Below, piece after piece: positions 33,511-40,320 of a stretch of DNA of 40,320 bases; within the stretch, counting starts at the first letter, position 1, and every line of letters starts with the position of its first letter. Below the pieces are notes generated by a model. That model was not told where the DNA came from, did no database searches, and was given only the letters and a program-made list of their open reading frames with translations. Where the stretch lies: positions 1 to 40,320 of the forward strand of contig JACPGI010000004.1 in NCBI GenBank assembly GCA_016182565.1, in the 5' to 3' direction. This DNA comes from a candidate division WWE3 bacterium. Its GTDB lineage: Bacteria > Patescibacteriota > WWE3 > UBA101185 > UBA10185. Made by a program: the position numbers and the translations under genes.

Positions 33511-34362
33511 ATGCCAAAAACCATAAAGTATACATATAAAAACTTTTTAAACGGTTCCAAAAGTGAATCAGGTCAGACTATTGCTGCAGTGGTAATTATT
33601 ATGGTGATAGCTTTAAGTATTGGTATGACTATATCTACAAGATTTATAAGACAATTAAGGCAATCTGTTCAACAGGATACGTCAAGTAGGGCTTTATCTG
33701 TAGCAGAAGCTGCAATGGAGCGCATGTTAAACACTGATTACCAGACGCTTCTTGATTATATTTCGTTTAACAATTGTGGTTCGAGCTGTACTCTGCAGAT
33801 TACTGGAGCTGATGGTGTTGTAGCAGATGCAAATGTAGTATTAAGCATTGCTGGAGGAAGTTCACAAGCTTTTGAGCTTGGTCTAACTACAGACAACACT
33901 GTAGAGATTAGTTTAGCTGGATATCCATCTAACACAGACCTTTCAGTTTGTTGGAACAACCCAATCACCGGTGAATACCCATCTATAAGAGCGTCACTGG
34001 TGTATGGTATAGACGGATCCTATCTTGCAAAAAGTTATGCATACAACTCAATAGGTTCACTATATGATACAAATGGTTTTAACACAGCAAATGCAGCAAA
34101 TGGGTATGCTAATTGTTTTACTGTAGATAGCGGCTCAAACCCTAACTTTTTGAGACTGGCCTCTATATATAATGATGCAACAGTTTTCATTTTACCTAAC
34201 AGTGGCACAAACCTTCCTTCCCAAGGTATTAAAATTGTATCTACCGGTACTGCCGGTAGTTCTCAGCGAAAGGTAACGGTACTTATCACAAGTCCGCACC
34301 TGCCTGCACCCTTTGATTATGTAATTTTTTCCAAATCTATGGATAACCCCCTGTCAAATTAA
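33511..34362 (+). CDS. PilX-like pilus protein (second copy)
   Basis: A 283-residue protein with an 18-residue leader, then ESG and QTIAAVVIIMVIALSIGMTI. RQSVQQDTSSRALSVAEAAMERML is the PilX/GspK-like helix extension. It shares a cysteine-containing middle (CWNNPITGEYPSI) and its end SGTNLPSQGIKIVSTG ... FDYVIFSKSMDNPLSN with the copy at 28429. It lacks Glu +5, like GspK-type subunits, which fits a role at the tip, where the acid is not needed. It closes the minor-pilin run, 59 bases after the PilW-like gene. Confidence 0.76.
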   Translation: MPKTIKYTYKNFLNGSKSESGQTIAAVVIIMVIALSIGMTISTRFIRQLRQSVQQDTSSRALSVAEAAMERMLNTDYQTLLDYISFNNCGSSCTLQITGADGVVADANVVLSIAGGSSQAFELGLTTDNTVEISLAGYPSNTDLSVCWNNPITGEYPSIRASLVYGIDGSYLAKSYAYNSIGSLYDTNGFNTANAANGYANCFTVDSGSNPNFLRLASIYNDATVFILPNSGTNLPSQGIKIVSTGTAGSSQRKVTVLITSPHLPAPFDYVIFSKSMDNPLSN

Positions 34363-34403
34363 TTAACATAGTGAAAGTACTTCCAAACATACCAGTTAAA
34401 ATG

Positions 34404-34409
34404 TAAAAT
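34404..34409 (+). promoter_or_regulatory. -10 box of pilM, leaderless
   Basis: TAAAAT ends six bases before the ATG at 34416. No clear -35 or Shine-Dalgarno is visible, so pilM-pilN-pilO may be transcribed from here as a unit. Confidence 0.5.
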
Positions 34410-34415
34410 TAACCT

Positions 34416-35459
34416 ATGCCCATATTAGGATTGGATCTTGGAAATCAGACATTTAGAGTTGTTGAAATGGAGGAGCAAAAGGGACGACTTTTTTTGCGAA
34501 AATATGGTACACATGAAGATTCTAAATTAAACCTCCATTCCTCTTCTGAACAGGAAATCAAAAAATATGCCACATCTTTAAAACAGTTTATTACAGAAAC
34601 TGGTTTTTCAACCCCCGATGTTGTCATCCCTATACCCGAAAGCGATGTTTTTACTAGAGTTGTTCAGATGCCAAATATGAGCGAAAAAGACCTTAGAAAC
34701 TCAATTGTGTTTGAAGCTGAGCAGTACATCCCAATTCCTCTCAAAGAAGTAAATTTTGATTTTCAGATTTTGGATCAAGATGCATTTGATCGGGATCGAA
34801 TGAATGTTTTAATAGTTGCCGCAAAACACACAGTTTTGGATAAGTATGTGTCTATTTTAAGAACTGCCGGGCTTAATCCAAAAGGTCTTGAACCGGAATC
34901 TTTAGCCATAGGACGAATTTTGGGGGACACTTTAAACAAGCCCAGTGCTACCATGATTTTACATATTGGTAACTTTGATTCTCAGCTTGTAGTTTCGTAT
35001 AGAGGATTTGTTAGGTTTACAAGAAGTATATCTGTAGGAGGCTCGGACCTTACAAAAGCTGTTGAGCAAAACCTCGGGTTTGATTTTTCTCAGGCCGAAG
35101 AATACAAAAAAACGTATGGGCTTGATTCTAAGCAGGCTGATGGCAAAGTCGCAGCTGCAATCCGCCCTGTATTTGATCAGATACTCACTGAAGCAAAAAG
35201 AGCAAAAGTTTTCTACACAACACATAATCCAAATGTTATTATAAATAGGATGATCATTGCAGGTGGATCCGCCCTTATGCCTGGATTATTGTTTTATGTT
35301 GCTAATAATCTTGATATTGAGGTAGAGCTTGCAAATCCTTGGAGAAATGTGGATTTTGTCAAAGCCTTAGAATCTCAAAAGGAACAAATCATTGAAAGTG
35401 GGCCTACCTATGTGACAGCTGTAGGTTTAGCCTTAAAAGTATTAAAGACAGATCAATAA
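34416..35459 (+). CDS. pilM: Type IV pilus assembly protein PilM
   Basis: An actin-like cytoplasmic ATPase-fold protein that binds the N-terminal tail of PilN and links the motor to the platform. MPILGLDLGNQTFRVVEM is the phosphate-1 motif, ESLAIGRIL and MILHIGNFDSQLVV the central phosphate-2 motif, and IAGGSALMPGLLFYV the adenosine motif. PNMSEKDLRNSIVFEAEQYIP is the family-specific 1C region. Its 347 residues is a normal length. The order pilM-pilN-pilO is the canonical operon. Confidence 0.94.
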   Translation: MPILGLDLGNQTFRVVEMEEQKGRLFLRKYGTHEDSKLNLHSSSEQEIKKYATSLKQFITETGFSTPDVVIPIPESDVFTRVVQMPNMSEKDLRNSIVFEAEQYIPIPLKEVNFDFQILDQDAFDRDRMNVLIVAAKHTVLDKYVSILRTAGLNPKGLEPESLAIGRILGDTLNKPSATMILHIGNFDSQLVVSYRGFVRFTRSISVGGSDLTKAVEQNLGFDFSQAEEYKKTYGLDSKQADGKVAAAIRPVFDQILTEAKRAKVFYTTHNPNVIINRMIIAGGSALMPGLLFYVANNLDIEVELANPWRNVDFVKALESQKEQIIESGPTYVTAVGLALKVLKTDQ

Positions 35460-35493
35460 AATTGCTTAGAAAGTTAAAGCAAAAGAAATAACA

Positions 35494-36072
35494 ATGGCCG
35501 ATATTAATCTTATACCACAAGAAGTACGTAAGGAGCAGACAAAAAAACAAGTTGTAAAGACCACGACTATTTTTTCTATAATTATTTTAATTGTGGTTGT
35601 AGGAATAAGTGCCTTTTTGTTTTTTAGAGCTCAAAACCTAAAAAATCAAGCTAAGGTAGTAAATGATCATATCGAATCGCTTCGTTCAGAAATAACCTCA
35701 ATGTCCAAGATTGAAATAGCCGGCCGTAATCTTGATCAAAAATATTCAACTGTTAAATCAATTCTCTCCTCAAGAGACAAGTACTCCATTTTGATGCGCG
35801 AGTTTAAGGGAAGAGTTCCTGCGACTATAACAATTGATACCTTTGGAACTGGTAAAGAAAATACCATTAATATCTCAGGATACGGTATGGACTACATTTC
35901 TATCGCACAGTTTGTAAATAATTTGGCAAATAAGAACTATACTGGAGCCACAAGGGGCTACGAAGATTTATTTAGTGAAGTGGAATTAAACTCTGTAAAT
36001 CTTGATGCTCAAACTTCGAAAGCTAGATTTTTTATTGTAATAACTTTCAATGGGGACTTACTAAAGAAATGA
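35494..36072 (+). CDS. pilN: Type IV pilus assembly protein PilN
   Basis: A bitopic inner-membrane protein of 192 residues. It starts MADINLIPQEVRKEQ, containing the INLIP motif that inserts into PilM. A single membrane helix spans about residues 28-47, a coiled coil about 50-85 follows, then a ferredoxin-like outer domain. Its stop overlaps the start of pilO (ATGA at 36069-36072), so the two partners are translated together. Confidence 0.92.
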   Translation: MADINLIPQEVRKEQTKKQVVKTTTIFSIIILIVVVGISAFLFFRAQNLKNQAKVVNDHIESLRSEITSMSKIEIAGRNLDQKYSTVKSILSSRDKYSILMREFKGRVPATITIDTFGTGKENTINISGYGMDYISIAQFVNNLANKNYTGATRGYEDLFSEVELNSVNLDAQTSKARFFIVITFNGDLLKK

Positions 36073-36854
36073 TCTCAGATAGTAACGAAATAAAAGAAAC
36101 ATTAACAAATTTTGTAGTGCCAATTGTGTGTTTATTGGTATCAGGTCTTCTCGTGTTTTTTGTAATTATAAAAAGCACTCAGAATTGGCCCCTACTTCAA
36201 GAAGAGTTTAGTAAAGCCCAAACACTTGAGGCCCTTCTTAATACAAAAAAAGGTGTTTTAAACAAACTTATAGATTTTCAGGCAGTTGTTGAAGAAAATG
36301 GTAGACTTTTTTCTCAAGCTCTATCATCGGATCCTTTAGTACCAGAGCTTTTAACTCAAGTTGATATTATAGCCAAAGATTCCGGCCTCGAGGTGTCTAG
36401 ACTAAGTTATTCGGTAACCGATGTTGGTGGAAGTGGTGTTAACTCCAAACCAGTTACTTATAAAGCTGTCATTGTAAATCTTGGAACACTGGGAAATTAT
36501 GATCAGATAAATACTTTTTTGAGTAACTTGGAGAATTCCTCTCGTCTAATTGAGGTTGTTACATATAGGTTTTCTGGTGAAAATCTTCAAGAAACAAATA
36601 AATATGCCGCAACCTTTATTTTACGTGTACCGTATCTTAAAGTAGAATCTATGGCTCAGACTGATGCACCTGTGACCCTTGATATTTCAAGCCCTGACTT
36701 TATAAATGCTTTAAATAAAGTTAAAGCTTTAAAGTTTTATGATATTAAAGTTGATTCTAAATTTTTGCAGGTAAAACCATCTGATAAAGAAGCAGTTGAA
36801 GATGTTGATGGAAATTTGGATACATCCAAAGAATCTACCCCGGAAAATAATTAA
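36069..36854 (+). CDS. pilO: Type IV pilus assembly protein PilO
   Basis: A 261-residue bitopic membrane protein with one N-terminal helix (about residues 15-33), a coiled coil (about 40-75) and a ferredoxin-like domain including GLEVSRLSYSV and LGNYDQINTFLSNLENSSRLIEV. It pairs with PilN in the alignment complex. The acidic tail after residue 210 is extra compared with many PilO proteins. No pilP or pilQ follows, which fits a cell without an outer membrane. It converges on trmD, with only two bases between the stops. Confidence 0.88.
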   Translation: MISDSNEIKETLTNFVVPIVCLLVSGLLVFFVIIKSTQNWPLLQEEFSKAQTLEALLNTKKGVLNKLIDFQAVVEENGRLFSQALSSDPLVPELLTQVDIIAKDSGLEVSRLSYSVTDVGGSGVNSKPVTYKAVIVNLGTLGNYDQINTFLSNLENSSRLIEVVTYRFSGENLQETNKYAATFILRVPYLKVESMAQTDAPVTLDISSPDFINALNKVKALKFYDIKVDSKFLQVKPSDKEAVEDVDGNLDTSKESTPENN

Positions 36855-36856
36855 AT

Positions 36857-37531
36857 TCAGATATTATTAGCTCGCCATTTTTCAATTTCTTTGTGGTTTC
36901 CAGAGAGTAATGTTTCAGGTACTTTTAGGCCCCTATATTCCTCTGGGCGAGTATATTGAGGATATTCTATAGATTTACCCTTTTCTTCCAGATCTTTTGA
37001 AAATGACTCGAATATTACAGCATCTTCTTTTTCTAAAACTCCTGGAATAAGTCGTGTAACAGCTTCCATAATAACCATGGTTGGAAGTTCGCCACCTGAT
37101 AACACAAAATCACCTATCGAAATAACATCGTCTGCAAGATGTTTTTCTACTCTAGCGTCAATTCCCTCATACCTCCCACAAATAAAAATTATATGATCAA
37201 GCTTCTCGTACTCTCTTGCCTTTTTTTGAGTAAATTTTTCACCTCGGGGGGAAAGTAAAACTATTTTCTTATTTTTTGTTGTTATATTGGAAGGCGTGGT
37301 TTTTAATATTGAATCTACCGCTTCAAAGATAGGCTCCGGTCTTATGAGCATTCCAACTCCACCACCATATGTTTTATCATCCACTGTCCCCCTTTTATCA
37401 ATTGCGAAGTCTCTTATGTTTGTGAAATTTATCTCAATAAGACCCTTTTCTAAGGCTCTTTTTATTGGAAGCAAATTTAAACACTCGTTAAAAGCTTCCG
37501 GAAATAAAGTTAGGATATCAAATTTAAGCAT
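36857..37531 (-). CDS. trmD: tRNA (guanine-37-N1)-methyltransferase TrmD
   Basis: It methylates G37 of tRNAs from S-adenosyl-methionine and so prevents +1 frameshifts. MLKFDILTLFPEAF is the typical start, ICGRYEGIDARVEKH and SIGDFVLSGGELP form the knotted cofactor site, and RPEEYRGLKVPETLLSGNH is the C-terminal substrate motif. Its 224 residues is close to the normal length. It is the last gene of the rpsP-khpA-trmD group; the usual rimM gene between rpsP and trmD is absent and its place is taken by a KH-domain gene. Confidence 0.95.
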   Translation of the reverse strand: MLKFDILTLFPEAFNECLNLLPIKRALEKGLIEINFTNIRDFAIDKRGTVDDKTYGGGVGMLIRPEPIFEAVDSILKTTPSNITTKNKKIVLLSPRGEKFTQKKAREYEKLDHIIFICGRYEGIDARVEKHLADDVISIGDFVLSGGELPTMVIMEAVTRLIPGVLEKEDAVIFESFSKDLEEKGKSIEYPQYTRPEEYRGLKVPETLLSGNHKEIEKWRANNI

Positions 37532-37539
37532 GAATAAAG

Positions 37540-37851
37540 TTATTCAGTCCCAGATTCTGCTACATCTCCAACAGTTTCTTGAGTAGGCATATCTTCAGGT
37601 CGCATTCTCTTACTACCATCTGGTTCCAAAAGCTCAACTCTTATCATAATACCCTCTTTAATTGCCTTTGCTTTTGCAAGTGCTCTAACACTTTTTATGG
37701 TTCTGCCTTCTTTACCTATCACAAGACCCATATCATCAGCATGAACCAGGATATTATAAATGTAATTGGTACCATCAACAGTTTCTGTGACTTTTACGTC
37801 TTGTGGATTTTTAACTATATTTGTAAGTAAATATGAGAGAAATTCTTGCAT
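37540..37851 (-). CDS. khpA: KH-domain RNA-binding protein
   Basis: A KhpA-type single KH-domain protein. MQEFLSYLLTNIVKNPQDVKV begins it, and VIGKEGRTIKSVRALAKA carries the GXXG loop (GKEG) that grips RNA. The frame continues back to 37911, but AAGGAG lies ten bases before the ATG at 37851 and homologues start there, so 103 residues is preferred. A roughly 25-residue acidic tail exceeds the usual 75-80 residues. KhpA sits between rpsP and trmD in many bacteria and affects cell division and small-RNA biology through KhpB. Confidence 0.88.
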   Translation of the reverse strand: MQEFLSYLLTNIVKNPQDVKVTETVDGTNYIYNILVHADDMGLVIGKEGRTIKSVRALAKAKAIKEGIMIRVELLEPDGSKRMRPEDMPTQETVGDVAESGTE

Positions 37852-37920
37852 GTGGTGCTTGCTCCTTAATTTTTTTGATGCAATAAATATGTATTGGTTC
37901 GGTGCATCCAACCGAAAGTG

Positions 37921-38202
37921 TTACTTAGTTTCTTTTTTTTCGTTTTGTCTTGTGTAAGGCGTAAATGTGTACTCACCTTTTACAAGTTTATTAACGGAAT
38001 CTGTTATCATAGCGCCTTTTTTGACCCAATCTTCCATTTTTGTTTTATCTATTTGTAAAAGCGAAGGGTTGTGTGATGGGTTAAAATGCCCCAATACGTC
38101 CAAATATTCACCATTTCTTTTAGTTCTTGTGTTTGAGACAACAACTTTGTAAGCTGGTGAGTTTGTTTTACCTATTCTTGCTAATCTTATTGTAATTGAC
38201 AT
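37921..38202 (-). CDS. rpsP: Small ribosomal subunit protein bS16
   Basis: The 93-residue S16 protein of the 30S subunit. MSITIRLARIGKTNSPAYKVVV is the signature start, followed by RNGEYLDVLGHFNP and WVKKGAMITDSVNKLVK. A short Lys-rich tail ends it. It opens the rpsP-khpA-trmD transcript; 57 bases separate it from rnc upstream. Confidence 0.96.
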   Translation of the reverse strand: MSITIRLARIGKTNSPAYKVVVSNTRTKRNGEYLDVLGHFNPSHNPSLLQIDKTKMEDWVKKGAMITDSVNKLVKGEYTFTPYTRQNEKKETK

Positions 38203-38259
38203 TGTTTTATTGTTTTACGCCGGAAAACTTAAATTCCGCGTGGTTACCGTCGAATTGTA

Positions 38260-38958
38260 TCAAAGACTCTTTAACTTGTCTAATCCTTTTATTGCAGCGG
38301 CTTGTTCCCCCTTTTGTTTACTTTTGCCATAACCCTCCCCAAATGACTCTTCATTTACAAAAAGCCCAACTTTAAAGGTTTTGTCATGGTCTGGACCAGT
38401 TGTCTCTAAGACTTTATATATTGGTGTAACACCAAACTTCTCCTGTATGGCTTCCTGAAGGGTAGATTTGGGGTCTCTATAAAGCTTATTACCTACTATC
38501 TCTTCCGTTTTGTACAAAAGTTCCTTTTCCACAAATGCCCTACAAAAATCGACCCCTTTTTCAAGAAACAAGGCCCCAAGTACCGCTTCAAAGGTATTTG
38601 CTAAGATGTATTCTCTTTCACGGCCACCAGAAGCTTCCTCACCTTTTGATAAAAGAAGTAATTCACCATATCCAATACGCCCGGCTTCTTGTCCTAAAGA
38701 TTTCGTATTTACAATTGCCGATCTATAGTTTGTGAGCTGTCCTTCCGATTCTTCTGGAAAATGGATAAATAGATATTCTGAGGATAAAAGCTGCAAAACA
38801 GCATCCCCCAAAAACTCTAAGCGTTCGTTTGAAGGATTTTTATACTCTGGATGTTCATTTAAATATGATCTATGTGTAAAGGCTGTTTGAAACAATACTT
38901 CATCTTCAATTTGGGTGTGTAAAATAGCCTCTGCTTGTGCTTTAATAAATCCAGCCAT
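38260..38958 (-). CDS. rnc: Ribonuclease III
   Basis: It cuts double-stranded RNA in rRNA and mRNA maturation. NERLEFLGDAVLQLL (near 43-57) is the nuclease signature, and NTFEAVLGALFLEKG (near 121-135) carries the second acidic pair. The double-stranded-RNA-binding domain spans about 157-230 (DPKSTLQEAIQEKFG ... GYGKSKQKGEQAAAIKGL). The 232-residue length is normal. It starts six bases after the acyl-carrier-like gene, as acpP-rnc pairs do in many bacteria. Confidence 0.96.
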   Translation of the reverse strand: MAGFIKAQAEAILHTQIEDEVLFQTAFTHRSYLNEHPEYKNPSNERLEFLGDAVLQLLSSEYLFIHFPEESEGQLTNYRSAIVNTKSLGQEAGRIGYGELLLLSKGEEASGGREREYILANTFEAVLGALFLEKGVDFCRAFVEKELLYKTEEIVGNKLYRDPKSTLQEAIQEKFGVTPIYKVLETTGPDHDKTFKVGLFVNEESFGEGYGKSKQKGEQAAAIKGLDKLKSL

Positions 38959-38964
38959 GATAAG

Positions 38965-39198
38965 TTATTCTAGGCTTTCGCTTACTGCTGTAATTAATTC
39001 TCCGACAGTTTCGATGTCAGCCTTTGATTCAGAAAGATCTATTGAATAAGCTTCTTCCAGCTCTTCCATGATTTCAGCTACCTCTAAAGCTCCTAGGTTT
39101 AGATCATCCTCAAAGTATAACTCCTCACTGATTTCATTTGGCTCCATTCCGGCCTTTTGTGAAACTAAATCTTTAATTTTTTTAACATAATTAACCAT
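38965..39198 (-). CDS. Acyl-carrier-protein-like protein lacking the phosphopantetheine serine
   Basis: A 77-residue four-helix protein that aligns without gaps to AcpP around the prosthetic-group site. The motif reads DDLNLGALEVAEIMEELE where AcpP has EDLGADSLDTVELVMALE: the attachment serine is Ala37 and the Asp before it is Gly. The codon is GCT, so the change is unambiguous in this sequence. It therefore cannot be a normal acyl carrier, yet it is intact, has a good AAGGAAGG ribosome site eight bases before the ATG, and keeps the classic place in front of rnc. A structural or protein-binding role is likely. Confidence 0.85.
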   Translation of the reverse strand: MVNYVKKIKDLVSQKAGMEPNEISEELYFEDDLNLGALEVAEIMEELEEAYSIDLSESKADIETVGELITAVSESLE

Positions 39199-39202
39199 AT
39201 GT

Positions 39203-39640
39203 TTAACCTTCCTTTTGTTTGGATTCTTGGGTTTGTGTCACAACACTTCCTAGAACCCCATTAATAAATTTACCTGACGTTTCGTTACTAAATTCTTTCG
39301 CAAGTTCTACCGCTTCGTCAATAGCCACTTTGTCCGGCACAGTTCGACTAAAAACTACTTCATAAACAGCAATTCGCAGTATTACAAGATCCACTTTAGC
39401 TATTTTATCAAGTGGCCATTCTGGTGCGTTTTTCTTGATAAGTTCATCTATCTCTTTCTTATGGTTTTTGACACCTTGAACAATATCTTTGATTAGATTT
39501 CTATCATATTCTAGTGTATCTAGTAAGTCTTGGGAAAGAATCAAACATTCATCCTCATCTTGTTCAGAGAAAAGCCAACAAAAGATAGAAGTGAGTGCAA
39601 GTTTTCGGGCATTATGGCGTGGGTCGCTTTTGGACTTCAT
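39203..39640 (-). CDS. nusB: Transcription antitermination factor NusB
   Basis: An all-helical 145-residue protein that binds boxA RNA with NusE/S10 and prevents early termination in rRNA operons. RHNARKLALTSIFCWLF is the N-terminal arginine-rich helix, WPLDKIAKVDLVILRIAVYEVVF and VAIDEAVELAKEFSNETSGKFINGVLGSV are family signatures. The length is typical. It lies four bases before the acyl-carrier-like gene and about 60 after rpmF, on the same transcript. Confidence 0.95.
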   Translation of the reverse strand: MKSKSDPRHNARKLALTSIFCWLFSEQDEDECLILSQDLLDTLEYDRNLIKDIVQGVKNHKKEIDELIKKNAPEWPLDKIAKVDLVILRIAVYEVVFSRTVPDKVAIDEAVELAKEFSNETSGKFINGVLGSVVTQTQESKQKEG

Positions 39641-39703
39641 ATTTTTTTGTCAATCAAGCACATTAAATCTGTTTTTAGCAATCATAATTGCTTGGTTTTA
39701 AGC

Positions 39704-39859
39704 TTATTTTTCGCTACCGCATTCAGGACATACTGCATGGGAAAGTTTATCACTACCGCATTTTTTGCATTTTACAGTAAAGATTACATCTCTACTATAT
39801 CGGGCATTTCTTTGTGTAGCTGTTCTTCTTTTGCTGTGTTTCTTTTTTGGTTTTGGCAT
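39704..39859 (-). CDS. rpmF: Large ribosomal subunit protein bL32
   Basis: A 51-residue gene. Read on the minus strand, it gives MPKPKKKHSKRRTATQRN, then a zinc-ribbon with CKKC (residues 31-34) and CPEC (44-47), ending GSEK. Basic head and two CXXC pairs are the L32 pattern of the zinc-binding type. A consensus TATAAT lies 16 bases before the ATG, so this appears to be the first gene of the rpmF-nusB-acp-rnc run. L32, NusB, ACP and RNase III are neighbours in many bacteria. Confidence 0.92.
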   Translation of the reverse strand: MPKPKKKHSKRRTATQRNARYSRDVIFTVKCKKCGSDKLSHAVCPECGSEK

Positions 39860-39995
39860 AGGTTTTGTGGTCCAAATTATAACTTATTTTAGACTGGAGA
39901 AATATATAGTTAGTTAGGTTGTTTGTCAATGTGGGGGTGAAAATATGGGGAAGCAGTCAAAGTTAGAAGTTATTGAAGAAATTTCTTGAATAACG

Positions 39996-40031
39996 AAAAA
40001 GGGACCCTTTAAACATTTTAGGTCCCTTTTT
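39996..40031. terminator. Two-way hairpin terminator
   Basis: AAAAAGGGACC (39996-40006) pairs with GGTCCCTTTTT (40021-40031) around a 14-base loop, with T or A runs on both outer sides. It ends the minus-strand gene at the right edge. From 39860 to 39995 I see only the rpmF promoter and no gene. Confidence 0.82.
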
Positions 40032-40042
40032 TGTTTACATAT

Positions 40043-40320
40043 TCAAATTAGTCCGGCTTCTAAAACCAGGTAGTTAAGTTGCCATGGGAATCGGATTGAT
40101 GTTTCAATTTCAACCAACACAAAATTGTATTTTTTGTGGCAGGCTGAAGATCCACCGAACTCCCTTGTGACAATGTCTTTCGCGCTGTGTGACATTGAAA
40201 CATCTGCGTAGTTATGGGTTGCTATCATCTGCTTGGTCTTTTCTTGTTCAAGCACAACTCCAAAATGTACCCACCGCCAGTTCTTTGGGAAGTACGAAGT
40301 GACTGACCAGTCTACTTCAC
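40043..40320 (-). CDS. C-terminal part of an orphan protein (right end cut)
   Basis: The minus-strand frame is open through the right edge, so at least 91 residues are coding and the start is outside the window. A GTG at 40255 is in frame, but the frame continues upstream with a normal-looking, Trp-containing sequence (VDWSVTSYFPKNWRWVHFG) and is probably internal there. The visible part has FGGSSACHKKYNFVLVEIE in the middle and ends LNYLVLEAGLI. No family recognised. Trp content, base composition and the strong terminator after it resemble the other orphans at 5782-10037. Confidence 0.55.
   Translation of the reverse strand, partial: EVDWSVTSYFPKNWRWVHFGVVLEQEKTKQMIATHNYADVSMSHSAKDIVTREFGGSSACHKKYNFVLVEIETSIRFPWQLNYLVLEAGLI

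Noticed and set aside
39945..39989. 14-residue frame near the right edge
   Set aside because: Too short, no promoter or homology support.

Overview
The window looks like a chromosomal segment of a small-genome, AT-rich bacterium of the Candidate Phyla Radiation (Patescibacteria), most like the Microgenomates/WWE3 (Katanobacteria) side. This placement is inferred from gene style: a full monoderm-type type IV pilus set without secretin genes, a shortened YebC, rpsP-khpA-trmD without rimM, and a small DNA polymerase III delta-prime-like protein. TGA acts as a stop (yebC, pilN and two minor pilins end in ATGA overlaps), so the code is the standard bacterial one and not the TGA-Gly code of Gracilibacteria/Absconditabacteria. 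No tRNA, rRNA, CRISPR array or insertion sequence was found.

Layout. 1-2881: a VirD4/TraG-like P-loop ATPase cut by the left edge, and a protein of unknown function. 2890-5038: a TPR protein, with yebC and a polytopic membrane protein diverging from it. 5039-5781: a 743-base non-coding stretch with short direct repeats. 5782-10090: small orphan genes interspersed with a Xer-type recombinase and RNase HII. 10191-16563 (minus): holB-like, gyrB, Mn-dependent pyrophosphatase and gyrA. 16639-36854 (plus): the type IV pilus locus, with pilB, pilT, pilC, a major pilin, an M16 peptidase, the prepilin peptidase, a large Cys-rich tip-adhesin candidate, two PilX-like proteins, seven more pilin-like genes and pilM-pilN-pilO. 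36857-39859 (minus): the housekeeping run rpmF, nusB, acpP-like, rnc, rpsP, khpA, trmD. A partial orphan gene lies at the right edge.

How it works together. PilB and PilT are the extension and retraction motors, PilC/PilM/PilN/PilO the inner-membrane platform, and PilD processes the prepilins. The ten prepilin-like proteins and the Cys-rich 816-residue protein could build a fibre with a specialised tip; the order adhesin then PilX resembles the PilX-PilY1 pairing of Gram-negative systems.

Two gene-expression styles coexist. Many core and pilus genes have a -10 hexamer ending exactly six bases before the start codon, which implies leaderless mRNAs. A scattered set of orphan genes, which look GC-richer by eye, instead have leaders, Shine-Dalgarno sites and strong hairpins after them. 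This contrast, a structured 3' region after the major pilin with two competing hairpins, and an acyl-carrier-like protein lacking the phosphopantetheine serine are the observations most worth following up.
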